Shown here: piece after piece, positions 17,397 through 23,018 of the stretch
Position numbering within the stretch: the first letter of the stretch is position 1
Layout: each line of letters starts with the position of its first letter
Made by a program: the position numbers and the translations under genes
The notes under the pieces: generated by a model
What the model saw: only the letters and a program-made list of their open reading frames with translations
Told to the model about the DNA's origin: nothing
The model's database searches: none
Assembly (NCBI GenBank): GCA_036787815.1
Contig: DAIQOP010000003.1
Span: 1-42,015, forward strand
Direction: 5' to 3'
Source: DATBAK01 sp036787815
Lineage (GTDB): Bacteria; Actinomycetota; Acidimicrobiia; IMCC26256; PALSA-610
Length of the DNA: 42,015 nucleotides

Positions 17397-17413
17397 GCCG
17401 CACCGCCTGAGCC
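17386..17413 (+). repeat. 14-bp tandem duplication over the stop codon of the DUF1802 gene
   Basis: GCACCGCCTGAGCC occurs at 17386-17399 and again at 17400-17413. The first copy holds the stop codon. Confidence 0.85.
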
Positions 17414-17434
17414 GCGGGCGCGACCGAACCGGGT

Positions 17435-17658
17435 TCAGCCCTCGGCCGACGCCCGGGCCGCGGCCCGGATGGACCGCCCCGGTTGCGGGCCTCGGAGAGC
17501 GTGTCGGGGCCGAAGGCCGCGAACCGTTCCGAGGAGACGAGCTCGTCGATCGCGGCGGCCACGCTCTCGTCGGAGGCGGCGAGGTCGAGGTCGTAGACGA
17601 CCTGCGTGCGCTTGTCGCCCAGGTACCGGAAGTGCTCGAACCGCGTCGGCCTGCTCAC
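17435..17658 (-). pseudogene. Small conserved-looking gene with a probable frameshift near its end
   Basis: From GTG 17658 the product begins SRPTRFEHFRYLGDKRTQVV and continues YDLDLAASDESVAAAIDELVSSERFAAFGPDTLSEARNRG, a charged, soluble, protein-like sequence with sensible codon usage. After ARNRG (near 17488) the frame turns into low-complexity GPRPGRRPRAEPG and stays open into the DUF1802 gene. In the neighbouring frame the same DNA reads RSIRAAARASAEG-stop (TGA at 17435-17437), a natural ending, so a one-base indel (real or sequencing error) is likely. TAGCTT lies 7 nt before the GTG (leaderless -10). No function is recognised. Confidence 0.55.
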
Positions 17659-17665
17659 GACACAG

Positions 17666-17671
17666 AAGCTA
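17666..17671 (-). promoter_or_regulatory. Leaderless-type -10 (TAGCTT) of the small gene at 17658
   Basis: TAGCTT on the minus strand ends 7 nt before GTG 17658. A perfect inverted repeat lies just upstream. Confidence 0.55.
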
Positions 17672-17672
17672 G

Positions 17673-17703
17673 CTCGGGGGACGCCACCACGACGTCCCCC
17701 GAG
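17673..17703. repeat. Perfect 11-bp inverted repeat upstream of the small gene (candidate operator or hairpin)
   Basis: CTCGGGGGACG at 17673-17683 pairs exactly with 17693-17703 across a 9-nt loop. It lies immediately upstream of the -10 box and covers the -35 area of the minus-strand promoter, as a repressor or activator site would. Confidence 0.6.
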
Positions 17704-17818
17704 CGCACTTCGACTGTTCCAATCTCGTCGAGGCTGGAGCACCGGAGGGACCATTCCCGGTAACGCTCGACGATGGTGCAGCGGTGTGGATTCCGCTAGG
17801 GGGGTCCAGCCAACGGCC

Positions 17819-17860
17819 CTAGTGGCCGCGCACCTCCGAGGTCCCAGATTTATCGTGCAT
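17819..17860 (-). CDS. 13-codon ORF MHDKSGTSEVRGH with an extended Shine-Dalgarno
   Basis: ATG 17860 to TAG 17819. Upstream lies AAAGGAGGTGGTCCAG, which can pair along its whole length with the 16S rRNA 3' tail (allowing G-U), far stronger than any other site in the window. The frame is also open up to GTG 17944, which forms a GTGA with the stop of the preceding gene and would give a 41-aa product. It lies about 80 nt downstream of the membrane-protein gene 17941-18384 and is probably co-transcribed. No peptide family is recognised with certainty. Confidence 0.55.
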   Translation of the reverse strand: MHDKSGTSEVRGH

Positions 17861-17864
17861 GCTC

Positions 17865-17880
17865 TGGACCACCTCCTTTC
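17865..17880 (-). promoter_or_regulatory. Exceptionally long Shine-Dalgarno sequence
   Basis: AAAGGAGGTGGTCCAG on the minus strand, 4 nt before ATG 17860, complements the anti-SD tail CUGGAUCACCUCCUUU apart from one G-U pair. Confidence 0.7.
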
Positions 17881-17940
17881 TTCGGTCCGATGTTTGTAGC
17901 AGATCCGGAGGTGGTGATCGACCACGTTCCGGGAGGCCGA

Positions 17941-18384
17941 TCACGTTCCCGGCGGTTCCGGGCGCCGTTGCGGGCCGACCGCGCCGATCGCCCGCAGGTA
18001 GGCGAACTGCGTCTCGACGACCGAGTACACCTGCTCGGGCAGGTACTCCTCGCCGGTCGACCGGGCCCGCTCGAGGATGTACTCGACCGTCTCGGATCCG
18101 CCGACCACCACATCGCCTTTCGGCTTCGCGCTCGAGCCGTTCGCGGCGACGCCCTTGCGCTGGAAGAACTCGATCTGGAACCCGAGGATGCGCCGCACGT
18201 CGGCCTCGGTGAGCGTCGCGGCCACGATGTCGGGAAGCTTCGCGACGATCCACTCGAGGGCTTCGTCCATACGGAACAGCGGCGGCGGCGGCTCCTTGGC
18301 GAGCCGGCCGGCCTCCCGGGTGACGACGAACGCGGCGATCGCGAGCACGAGCCCGAAGGCGAGGAGGCCACCGACGAGCACCAT
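17941..18384 (-). CDS. Conserved membrane-anchored hypothetical protein
   Basis: 147 aa. One N-terminal transmembrane helix (MVLVGGLLAFGLVLAIAAFVV, about 1-21) is followed by a soluble domain with DEALEWIVAKLPDIVAATLTEADVRRILGFQIEFFQ and a C-terminal YLPEQVYSVVETQFAYLRAIGAVG. The domain is helical and acidic, with no catalytic motif. Similar single-pass proteins are common in actinobacteria; function unknown. TAATGT ends 6 nt before the ATG, so the mRNA is probably leaderless. The gene starts 20 nt after the stop of the EEP-family gene. Confidence 0.7.
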   Translation of the reverse strand: MVLVGGLLAFGLVLAIAAFVVTREAGRLAKEPPPPLFRMDEALEWIVAKLPDIVAATLTEADVRRILGFQIEFFQRKGVAANGSSAKPKGDVVVGGSETVEYILERARSTGEEYLPEQVYSVVETQFAYLRAIGAVGPQRRPEPPGT

Positions 18385-18390
18385 CGGCCC

Positions 18391-18396
18391 ACATTA
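18391..18396 (-). promoter_or_regulatory. Leaderless-type -10 (TAATGT) of the gene at 18384
   Basis: TAATGT on the minus strand ends 6 nt before ATG 18384. Confidence 0.65.
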
Positions 18397-18404
18397 GGTG
18401 CCGG

Positions 18405-19130
18405 TCAGGGCGCGACTGCGAGGCGGGCCCGCACGGCCCGATGATCGGAGCCGAACGGCTCGATCACCTCGGCCGCGACGCATTCGACGGCCCGGTTCAC
18501 GAGGATGTGGTCGATCTGGCTGTGCGGCCGGTGGGCCGGATAGGTCGGACCGCGCACGGTCCGCCGCCACCCCCGCAGCAGGCTCACGACGCCCGGGCCC
18601 CAGAGGTTGAAGTCACCGGCGACGACCGCGGGTGCGGGGCCGGTCGGCAACACCGGCCGCAGGGTGCGGAGGTGGATCAACGGGCCCGCGAAGTAGAGCT
18701 TCGAGCTCGTGTGCAGCCCGACGAGTCGCAGCGGCGTTCCCGCCACGTCGATCTCGACCTCGAGGGCCATCCGAACACCGGCCGGGTCGCGGAAGACCTT
18801 GCCCATGGTGAGCTCGCGGCGATCGCGCATCGGCAGGCGCGAGGCGATCGCCAGGCACCAGGTCCCCGGAGACGGCCGCCATCCGCGACCCGACGACGAC
18901 GAGTGCCACGTCTCGAACCGCATGAACGGCACCGTCTCGACCTGATAGCCCGCCTCGGCGAGACCTTCGAGCATGCCCGGGCCCGAATCGGGACGGAACG
19001 ATTCCGGCAGCACGAGCGCGTCGGCATCGAGCGCGACCAGCGCGTCGACGACGTCGTACGCGCGTCGATACGTACGCCCGTACCCGAAGCCCCAGTGGAG
19101 GTTGGCCGAGACGAGCGTGAGCTCGGGCAG
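18405..19130 (-). CDS. Endonuclease/exonuclease/phosphatase (EEP) family protein, start codon not canonical
   Basis: About 241 aa if read from CTG 19130. Catalytic blocks in order: SANLHWG (first Asn), DALVLPESF (metal-binding Glu), VVAGDFNLWG (GDFN), SQIDHILV and GSDHRAVRARL (SDH). It should hydrolyse phosphodiester or phosphate-ester bonds in a Mg-dependent way; nucleic acid, lipid or inositol phosphate substrates are all possible. The first ATG/GTG/TTG in frame is GTG 19013, which would delete the first catalytic strand, so initiation probably occurs at CTG 19130, 4 nt after the preceding stop, or the start is mutated. It follows the acyl-CoA dehydrogenase directly. Confidence 0.8.
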   Translation of the reverse strand: MPELTLVSANLHWGFGYGRTYRRAYDVVDALVALDADALVLPESFRPDSGPGMLEGLAEAGYQVETVPFMRFETWHSSSSGRGWRPSPGTWCLAIASRLPMRDRRELTMGKVFRDPAGVRMALEVEIDVAGTPLRLVGLHTSSKLYFAGPLIHLRTLRPVLPTGPAPAVVAGDFNLWGPGVVSLLRGWRRTVRGPTYPAHRPHSQIDHILVNRAVECVAAEVIEPFGSDHRAVRARLAVAP

Positions 19131-19134
19131 AGGG

Positions 19135-20265
19135 CTAGATCCCGATCCGCTGTGCGAGCAGCTCGCGGTGGTAGGTCGCGTCGCCGAGGAAGATCTCGGA
19201 GCTCTTCGCGCGCTTGAAGTACAGGTGCGCGTCGTGCTCCCAGGTGAACCCGATGCCGCCGTGGATCTGGATGTTCTCGGCGGCGCAGTGGAAGTACGCG
19301 TCGGAGATGTAGGCCTTGGCGAGCGCGGCGACGACGGGAAGCTCCTCGTTGTCCTCGGCGGCGGCCCACGCGGCGTAGTACGCGGCCGACTTGCCCGACT
19401 CGACCTCGAGGAGCATGTCGGCGCACTTGTGCTTGATCGCCTGGAACGATCCGATCGGGCGACCGAACTGCACGCGCACCTTCGCGTACTCCACCGACAT
19501 GTCGAGCACGAACGCGGCGCCGCCGATCATCTCGTTGGCGAGACCGACCGCGGCCTGGTCGAGCGTCTTGCTCAACGCGGGCCAACCGGCGCCGGGCTCA
19601 CCCAACGGGGTCGCCTTCACGCCGGAGAACTCGAGGCGGGCCTGCTTGCGGGTCTGGTCCATCGTGGCGAGCGCCGTGCGCGTGAGCCCGGCGGCGTCGC
19701 CGTCGACGGTGAAGAACGCGATGCCGTCGGTTCCCGACGTACCGGCCAACCGCGCCGCGACCACGATCAGGTTCGCGGTGTGACCGTCGATGACGAACAT
19801 CTTCTCGCCGTCGAGCACGTAGGAGTCGCCCTCAGCACGGGCCTCCATCGTGATGCCGGCGCTGTCCCACTTGCCGTTGGGCTCGGTGAACGCCAGCGTC
19901 GCGATCGTCTCGCCGCTCGCGATCCCGGGCAGCAGCGCGGCCTTCTGCGCGTCGGTGCCGGCGTTGAGGATCGCGTTCGCCGCGAGCACCACGCTCGCGA
20001 AGTAGGGCGCGCACAGCAGCACGCGGCCCATCTCCTCGAGCACGATCGCGAGCTCGACGAAGGTGAAGCCCTGGCCGCCGTACTCCTCGGGGATGTGCAG
20101 CCCCTGCAGCCCGAGCTCCTGGCCCATCTGCTTCCAGACGGCGGGGTCGTAGCCGTCGGGGCTCTCCATCAACCGCCGCACCTCGGCCGACGGCGACTTG
20201 CCCTCCAAGAACCGCCGCACGGTTTGGCGCAGCTCTTCCTGCTCGTCCGAGAAGGCGAAGTTCAC
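19135..20265 (-). CDS. Acyl-CoA dehydrogenase family protein, probable non-catalytic partner subunit
   Basis: 376 aa. Family blocks: FSDEQEELRQTVRRFLEG, EEYGGQGFTFVELAIVLEEMGR, TLAFTEPNGKWD (FAD/substrate loop), VRVQFGRPIGSFQAIKHKCADM, and IQIHGGIGFTWEHDAHLYFKRA. Both known positions for the catalytic glutamate look empty: the helix-G site reads KTLDQAAVGLA and the C-terminal YEGT site reads FLGD. Mycobacterial sterol-degrading FadE pairs form mixed tetramers in which one subunit lacks the base; this gene and the next upstream fit that plan. GTG 20265 has AAGGAGA 8 nt upstream. The substrate is unknown. Confidence 0.88.
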   Translation of the reverse strand: MNFAFSDEQEELRQTVRRFLEGKSPSAEVRRLMESPDGYDPAVWKQMGQELGLQGLHIPEEYGGQGFTFVELAIVLEEMGRVLLCAPYFASVVLAANAILNAGTDAQKAALLPGIASGETIATLAFTEPNGKWDSAGITMEARAEGDSYVLDGEKMFVIDGHTANLIVVAARLAGTSGTDGIAFFTVDGDAAGLTRTALATMDQTRKQARLEFSGVKATPLGEPGAGWPALSKTLDQAAVGLANEMIGGAAFVLDMSVEYAKVRVQFGRPIGSFQAIKHKCADMLLEVESGKSAAYYAAWAAAEDNEELPVVAALAKAYISDAYFHCAAENIQIHGGIGFTWEHDAHLYFKRAKSSEIFLGDATYHRELLAQRIGI

Positions 20266-20284
20266 CTGATGTCTCCTTTTGTGG

Positions 20285-21472
20285 TCAACGGGGTTCGCGC
20301 GGGAGCCCGAGCACCCGTTCGCCGATGATGTTGCGTTGAATCTCGCTCGAGCCGGCGTAGATGGTCTCCGCGCGGCTCGCCATGAACGTGTGATGGAGCT
20401 CGTCGAGCTCGTAGTCGCCGCCGGGCTTGCCGCCGACGACGAGCGCATCGGTGCCGAGTACCGCCATCGCGGTCTCGCCGAGCGCCCGGTGCCACGAGGT
20501 CCAGTAGAGCTTGCCGATGCTCGCCTGCGGACCGATGATCCCGCGCTGCACGAGGTCGGTCAGCATGCGCATGCCGTTGTAGCGCATGATCTGCGCGCCG
20601 GCGTAGGCGCCCGCGAGCCGGTCGCGCACGATCGGGTCGCGCGCCGAACCGTTGTCGCGCGCCGTCTCGATCAATTCCGCGAGCTCGCGCTCGAAGGCGA
20701 GCTGTTGCGACATGAACGCGGTGCCGCGCTCGAAGCCGAGCGTGGCCATCGCGACCTTCCAGCCCTGGCCGATCTCGCCGAGCACGTGGTCGCGCGGCGT
20801 GCGCGCGCTGTTGAAGAACACTTCGTTGAACTCCGCGGAGCCGGTCATCTGCCGGAGCGGTCGCACCTCGATGCCGGGCTGATCCATCGGCACGAGGAGG
20901 TACGACAGACCGTGATGGCCCGACGAGCCGGGTTCGGTGCGCACGACGGCGAAGCACCAGTCGGCTCGGTGCGCGAGCGTGGTCCAGACCTTCTGGCCCT
21001 CGATGACCCACTCGTCGCCGTCGAGCACGGCGCGGGTCTGGACGTTCGCGAGGTCGCTGCCCGCGTTCGGTTCCGAGAAGCCTTGGCACCACAGCTCGTG
21101 GGCCGACTGGATGGCCGGAAGGTGACGGCGCTTCTGCTCGTCGGTGCCGTACTGGATGAGCGTGGGGGCGAAGAGGCCTTCGCCGAAGAACGACACGCGC
21201 GCCGGGGCGTCGGCCTTCGCGTACTCCTCCTGGAACACGACCTGCTGCGCGAACGACGCCGCGCGACCGCCGTACTCGGTCGGCCACGAGAGCCCGACCC
21301 AGCGGTCGCGACCGAGCAACCGCTCCCATTCGAGCCGGATGTCCCAGCCGGTCTCGTCGGCCGGACCACCCCGGCTCCCGAGGGTCGCGAACTCGCCCTT
21401 CAGGTGCTCGGCGAGCCACTCGCGCACCTCGGTGCGGAAGGTCGCTTCCTCGGGCGAGTCGTGGAAGTCCAT
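20285..21472 (-). CDS. Acyl-CoA dehydrogenase, probable catalytic subunit
   Basis: 395 aa from ATG 21472. Blocks: LSWPTEYGGR, CQGFSEPNAGSDLANVQTRA (FAD-binding), DGDEWVIEGQKVWTTLAHRADW, and the C-terminal ETIYAGSSEIQRNIIGERVLGLP. The usual C-terminal catalytic Glu is Ala (A373, YAGS), but E248 in LGFERG occupies the helix-G position used by isovaleryl-CoA-type enzymes, so it is probably active. A TTG at 21505, forming a TTGA with the stop of the acetyltransferase gene, is in frame and would add 11 residues. Its stop is linked by a TTGA/GTGA mini-ORF to the partner subunit gene. Confidence 0.9.
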   Translation of the reverse strand: MDFHDSPEEATFRTEVREWLAEHLKGEFATLGSRGGPADETGWDIRLEWERLLGRDRWVGLSWPTEYGGRAASFAQQVVFQEEYAKADAPARVSFFGEGLFAPTLIQYGTDEQKRRHLPAIQSAHELWCQGFSEPNAGSDLANVQTRAVLDGDEWVIEGQKVWTTLAHRADWCFAVVRTEPGSSGHHGLSYLLVPMDQPGIEVRPLRQMTGSAEFNEVFFNSARTPRDHVLGEIGQGWKVAMATLGFERGTAFMSQQLAFERELAELIETARDNGSARDPIVRDRLAGAYAGAQIMRYNGMRMLTDLVQRGIIGPQASIGKLYWTSWHRALGETAMAVLGTDALVVGGKPGGDYELDELHHTFMASRAETIYAGSSEIQRNIIGERVLGLPREPR

Positions 21473-21501
21473 GCGGGCGCCGACCGTACTGGACCGAGCG
21501 G

Positions 21502-21924
21502 TCAAGTATCCAGGTCGGGGGCCCGCCGACCGGTCTGGGCGTCGTAGTTGCGACGGACCATCGCGACCGCGCGCCGCATTCCGAGGCCCTCGTAGAACGG
21601 CACCAGCTCCTCGTCGCAGGAGAGGTCGACCATGTAGAGGCCGTCGAGTTGCGCCAGGAGCCGCAGCACCAGCTCCCGGCCGATGCCGGCACCTCGGTGA
21701 CCGGGCAGGACCTCGAGGAGCGGAATGGAGGCGGCGAGCACGCCGTCGGTGATCGCGGTGGCGAATCCGACGACCCGGTTGCCGTCGATCGCCAGGGCGA
21801 TCAGTGCGCTCCCGCGCAGGAGGCGAAGGTGGTCGACCGCCGACGGATGCGTGGGCCAGCCCTCGAAGAACCCGGTGAGGTCGTCCGCGCCCACGCCCGT
21901 CAGGTCGTGCTGGTACCGGATCAC
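21502..21924 (-). CDS. GNAT family N-acetyltransferase
   Basis: 140 aa from GTG 21924 (VIRYQHDLTGVGADDLTGFF). The acetyl-CoA site is LEVLPGHRGAGIGRELVLRLL (about 79-99; the R/Q-x-x-G-x-G/A loop), followed by MVDLSCDEELVPFYEGLGMRR, the usual GNAT C-terminal strand. Substrate unknown. GAGACT 6 nt before the GTG may be a weak leaderless -10; a longer version from 22008 would run through a large palindrome and is less likely. It precedes the acyl-CoA dehydrogenase pair by 29 nt. Confidence 0.8.
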   Translation of the reverse strand: MIRYQHDLTGVGADDLTGFFEGWPTHPSAVDHLRLLRGSALIALAIDGNRVVGFATAITDGVLAASIPLLEVLPGHRGAGIGRELVLRLLAQLDGLYMVDLSCDEELVPFYEGLGMRRAVAMVRRNYDAQTGRRAPDLDT

Positions 21925-21930
21925 CGCGGA

Positions 21931-21936
21931 AGTCTC
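21931..21936 (-). promoter_or_regulatory. Possible leaderless-type -10 (GAGACT) of the acetyltransferase gene
   Basis: GAGACT on the minus strand ends 6 nt before GTG 21924; it is weaker than the TAnnnT boxes elsewhere. Confidence 0.35.
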
Positions 21937-21970
21937 GCACCGGCGCCCGACACCACGCCCGAAAAAGTTG

Positions 21971-22008
21971 GTGATCGCGTTGGTTGCGGATGCAACCAAC
22001 GCGATCAC
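21971..22008. repeat. Perfect 17-bp inverted repeat in a divergent intergenic region
   Basis: GTGATCGCGTTGGTTGC (21971-21987) and its exact complement (21992-22008) flank GGAT. AAAAA tracts lie on both sides on the plus strand (21962-21966 and 22012-22016). On the minus strand the stem is followed by CAACTTTTTC, terminator-like, but it sits upstream of the minus gene at 21924 and between two divergent genes, so an operator or attenuator is also possible. Confidence 0.75.
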
Positions 22009-22034
22009 GCGAAAAACGCGACGGTGGGCGGCGG

Positions 22035-22040
22035 TAGCCT
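22035..22040 (+). promoter_or_regulatory. Leaderless-type -10 (TAGCCT) of the MBL hydrolase gene
   Basis: TAGCCT ends 6 nt before GTG 22047, which supports that start. Confidence 0.65.
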
Positions 22041-22046
22041 CATGGC

Positions 22047-22655
22047 GTGCGTCCGGCCCATTACGAGTCGACGGCGGTTCGCGTCGAGAAGATCGTCGTC
22101 GGACCGTACGAGAACAACGCCTACGTCGTGCGCTGCCGGCGGACCGGCGAGGCCGTCCTCGTCGACGCCGCGAACGAGCACGAGCTCCTCGTGCCGATAT
22201 GCCGGGCCCAGGGCGTGCATCGCGTGCTCACCACCCACGGGCACTTCGACCACATCCAGGCCGTCGAGGCATGCCGAGACGCAGGCATCGACGTCGGGGT
22301 GGCGGCCGAGGACGCCAAGATGCTCCCCGCCTACGACTTCGTGATCGACGACGAAGACGTCATCGAGGTGGGCGACCTCCGGCTGCGGGCGATCCACACG
22401 CCGGGCCACACCCCGGGTTCGACCTCGTTCCTGCTGGAGGGCGAGCCCCTGCTCTTCACGGGCGACACGCTCTTCCCCGGTGGTCCGGGCAACACGATCT
22501 TCGAGGGGGCGAGCTTCGAGCAGATCATCGCCTCGATCGATCGCCGCCTCTTCACTCTGCCGGCCGACCTGCTCGTCCTCCCCGGCCACGGCCTCGACAC
22601 CACCCTCGGCACCGAGCGGCCGCACCTCCAGGAGTGGGTCGACCGAGGCTGGTAG
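22047..22655 (+). CDS. MBL-fold metallo-hydrolase, glyoxalase II-like
   Basis: 202 aa. The metal motif THGHFDHI (H64, H66, D68, H69) is followed by HTPGHTPGSTSFLL (metal His), FTGDTLFPGGPGNT (bridging Asp) and LPGHGLDTTLGTE (last His). This is the short hydroxyacylglutathione-hydrolase-like subgroup that hydrolyses thioesters or related substrates; in actinobacteria the partner thiol is often mycothiol rather than glutathione. The C-terminus lies in the 55-bp segment repeated after the assembly gap, but the reading frame is complete. Confidence 0.9.
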   Translation: MRPAHYESTAVRVEKIVVGPYENNAYVVRCRRTGEAVLVDAANEHELLVPICRAQGVHRVLTTHGHFDHIQAVEACRDAGIDVGVAAEDAKMLPAYDFVIDDEDVIEVGDLRLRAIHTPGHTPGSTSFLLEGEPLLFTGDTLFPGGPGNTIFEGASFEQIIASIDRRLFTLPADLLVLPGHGLDTTLGTERPHLQEWVDRGW

Positions 22656-22820
22656 TGCGCGGCGGNNNNNNNNNNNNNNNNNNNNNNNNNNNNNNNNNNN
22701 NNNNNNNNNNNNNNNNNNNNNNNNNNNNNNNNNNNNNNNNNNNNNNNNNNNNNNNNNNNNNNNNNACCGAGCGGCCGCACCTCCAGGAGTGGGTCGACCG
22801 AGGCTGGTAGTGCGCGGCGG
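22611..22820. repeat. 55-bp direct repeat flanking the N gap (assembly artefact)
   Basis: 22611-22665 and 22766-22820 are identical over 55 bp and abut the N run exactly. This is the signature of two contigs sharing a terminal k-mer joined by a scaffolder, so the real gap is probably zero and the repeat occurs once in the genome. Confidence 0.9.
22666..22765. other. 100-N scaffold gap
   Basis: Exactly 100 unknown bases between identical 55-bp ends. Confidence 0.99.
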
Positions 22821-22827
22821 CGGCTGG

Positions 22828-22942
22828 TAGGTTGGCGAACACCAGTTCGATCGAGGTCGCGTGTGTCGCTCCCCCGGAGACGGGGCAGACTGAACCTGCC
22901 CGATCCGACGACCGTTCACTCGCTACGAGGAGGTCGCTGCTC
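22828..22942 (+). promoter_or_regulatory. Promoter and structured leader upstream of the ergothioneine genes
   Basis: A -10-like TAGGTT (22828-22833) would give a leader of about 100 nt. Two short hairpins compete for the same bases: CCCCG-GAGA-CGGGG (22872-22885) and GGGCAG...CTGCCC (22883-22901). A strong GAGGAGG follows at about 22927-22933. No known riboswitch class is recognised. Confidence 0.4.
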
Positions 22943-23014
22943 ATGAGCAGAATCGTCTGGCTCGCTCCCGTCCGCAATCTGAGGTGGGTCTCCGCCCACT
23001 TCGGTCATCGGTGA
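22943..23014 (+). CDS. 23-codon upstream ORF with strong Shine-Dalgarno, leader peptide candidate for egtB
   Basis: ATG 22943 follows GAGGAGG at 9 nt. The product begins MSRIVWLAPVRNLRW and ends AHFGHR, rich in Arg, Trp and His. Its stop forms GTGA (23011-23014) with a three-codon ORF, VIA, whose own stop forms ATGA (23019-23022) with the egtB start. The egtB gene lacks a Shine-Dalgarno of its own, so ribosomes probably reach it through this ORF. A role as a sensing leader peptide is speculative. Confidence 0.55.
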   Translation: MSRIVWLAPVRNLRWVSAHFGHR

Positions 23015-23018
23015 TCGC

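Noticed and set aside
17861..17881. Plus-strand CTGGACCACCTCCTTTC resembling a 16S rRNA 3' end
   Set aside because: No rRNA sequence precedes it; the likeness arises because the minus strand carries an extended Shine-Dalgarno.
22611..22820. Direct repeats flanking the gap as an insertion site duplication
   Set aside because: Copies abut the Ns exactly and have assembler k-mer length; no transposase or inverted ends are seen.
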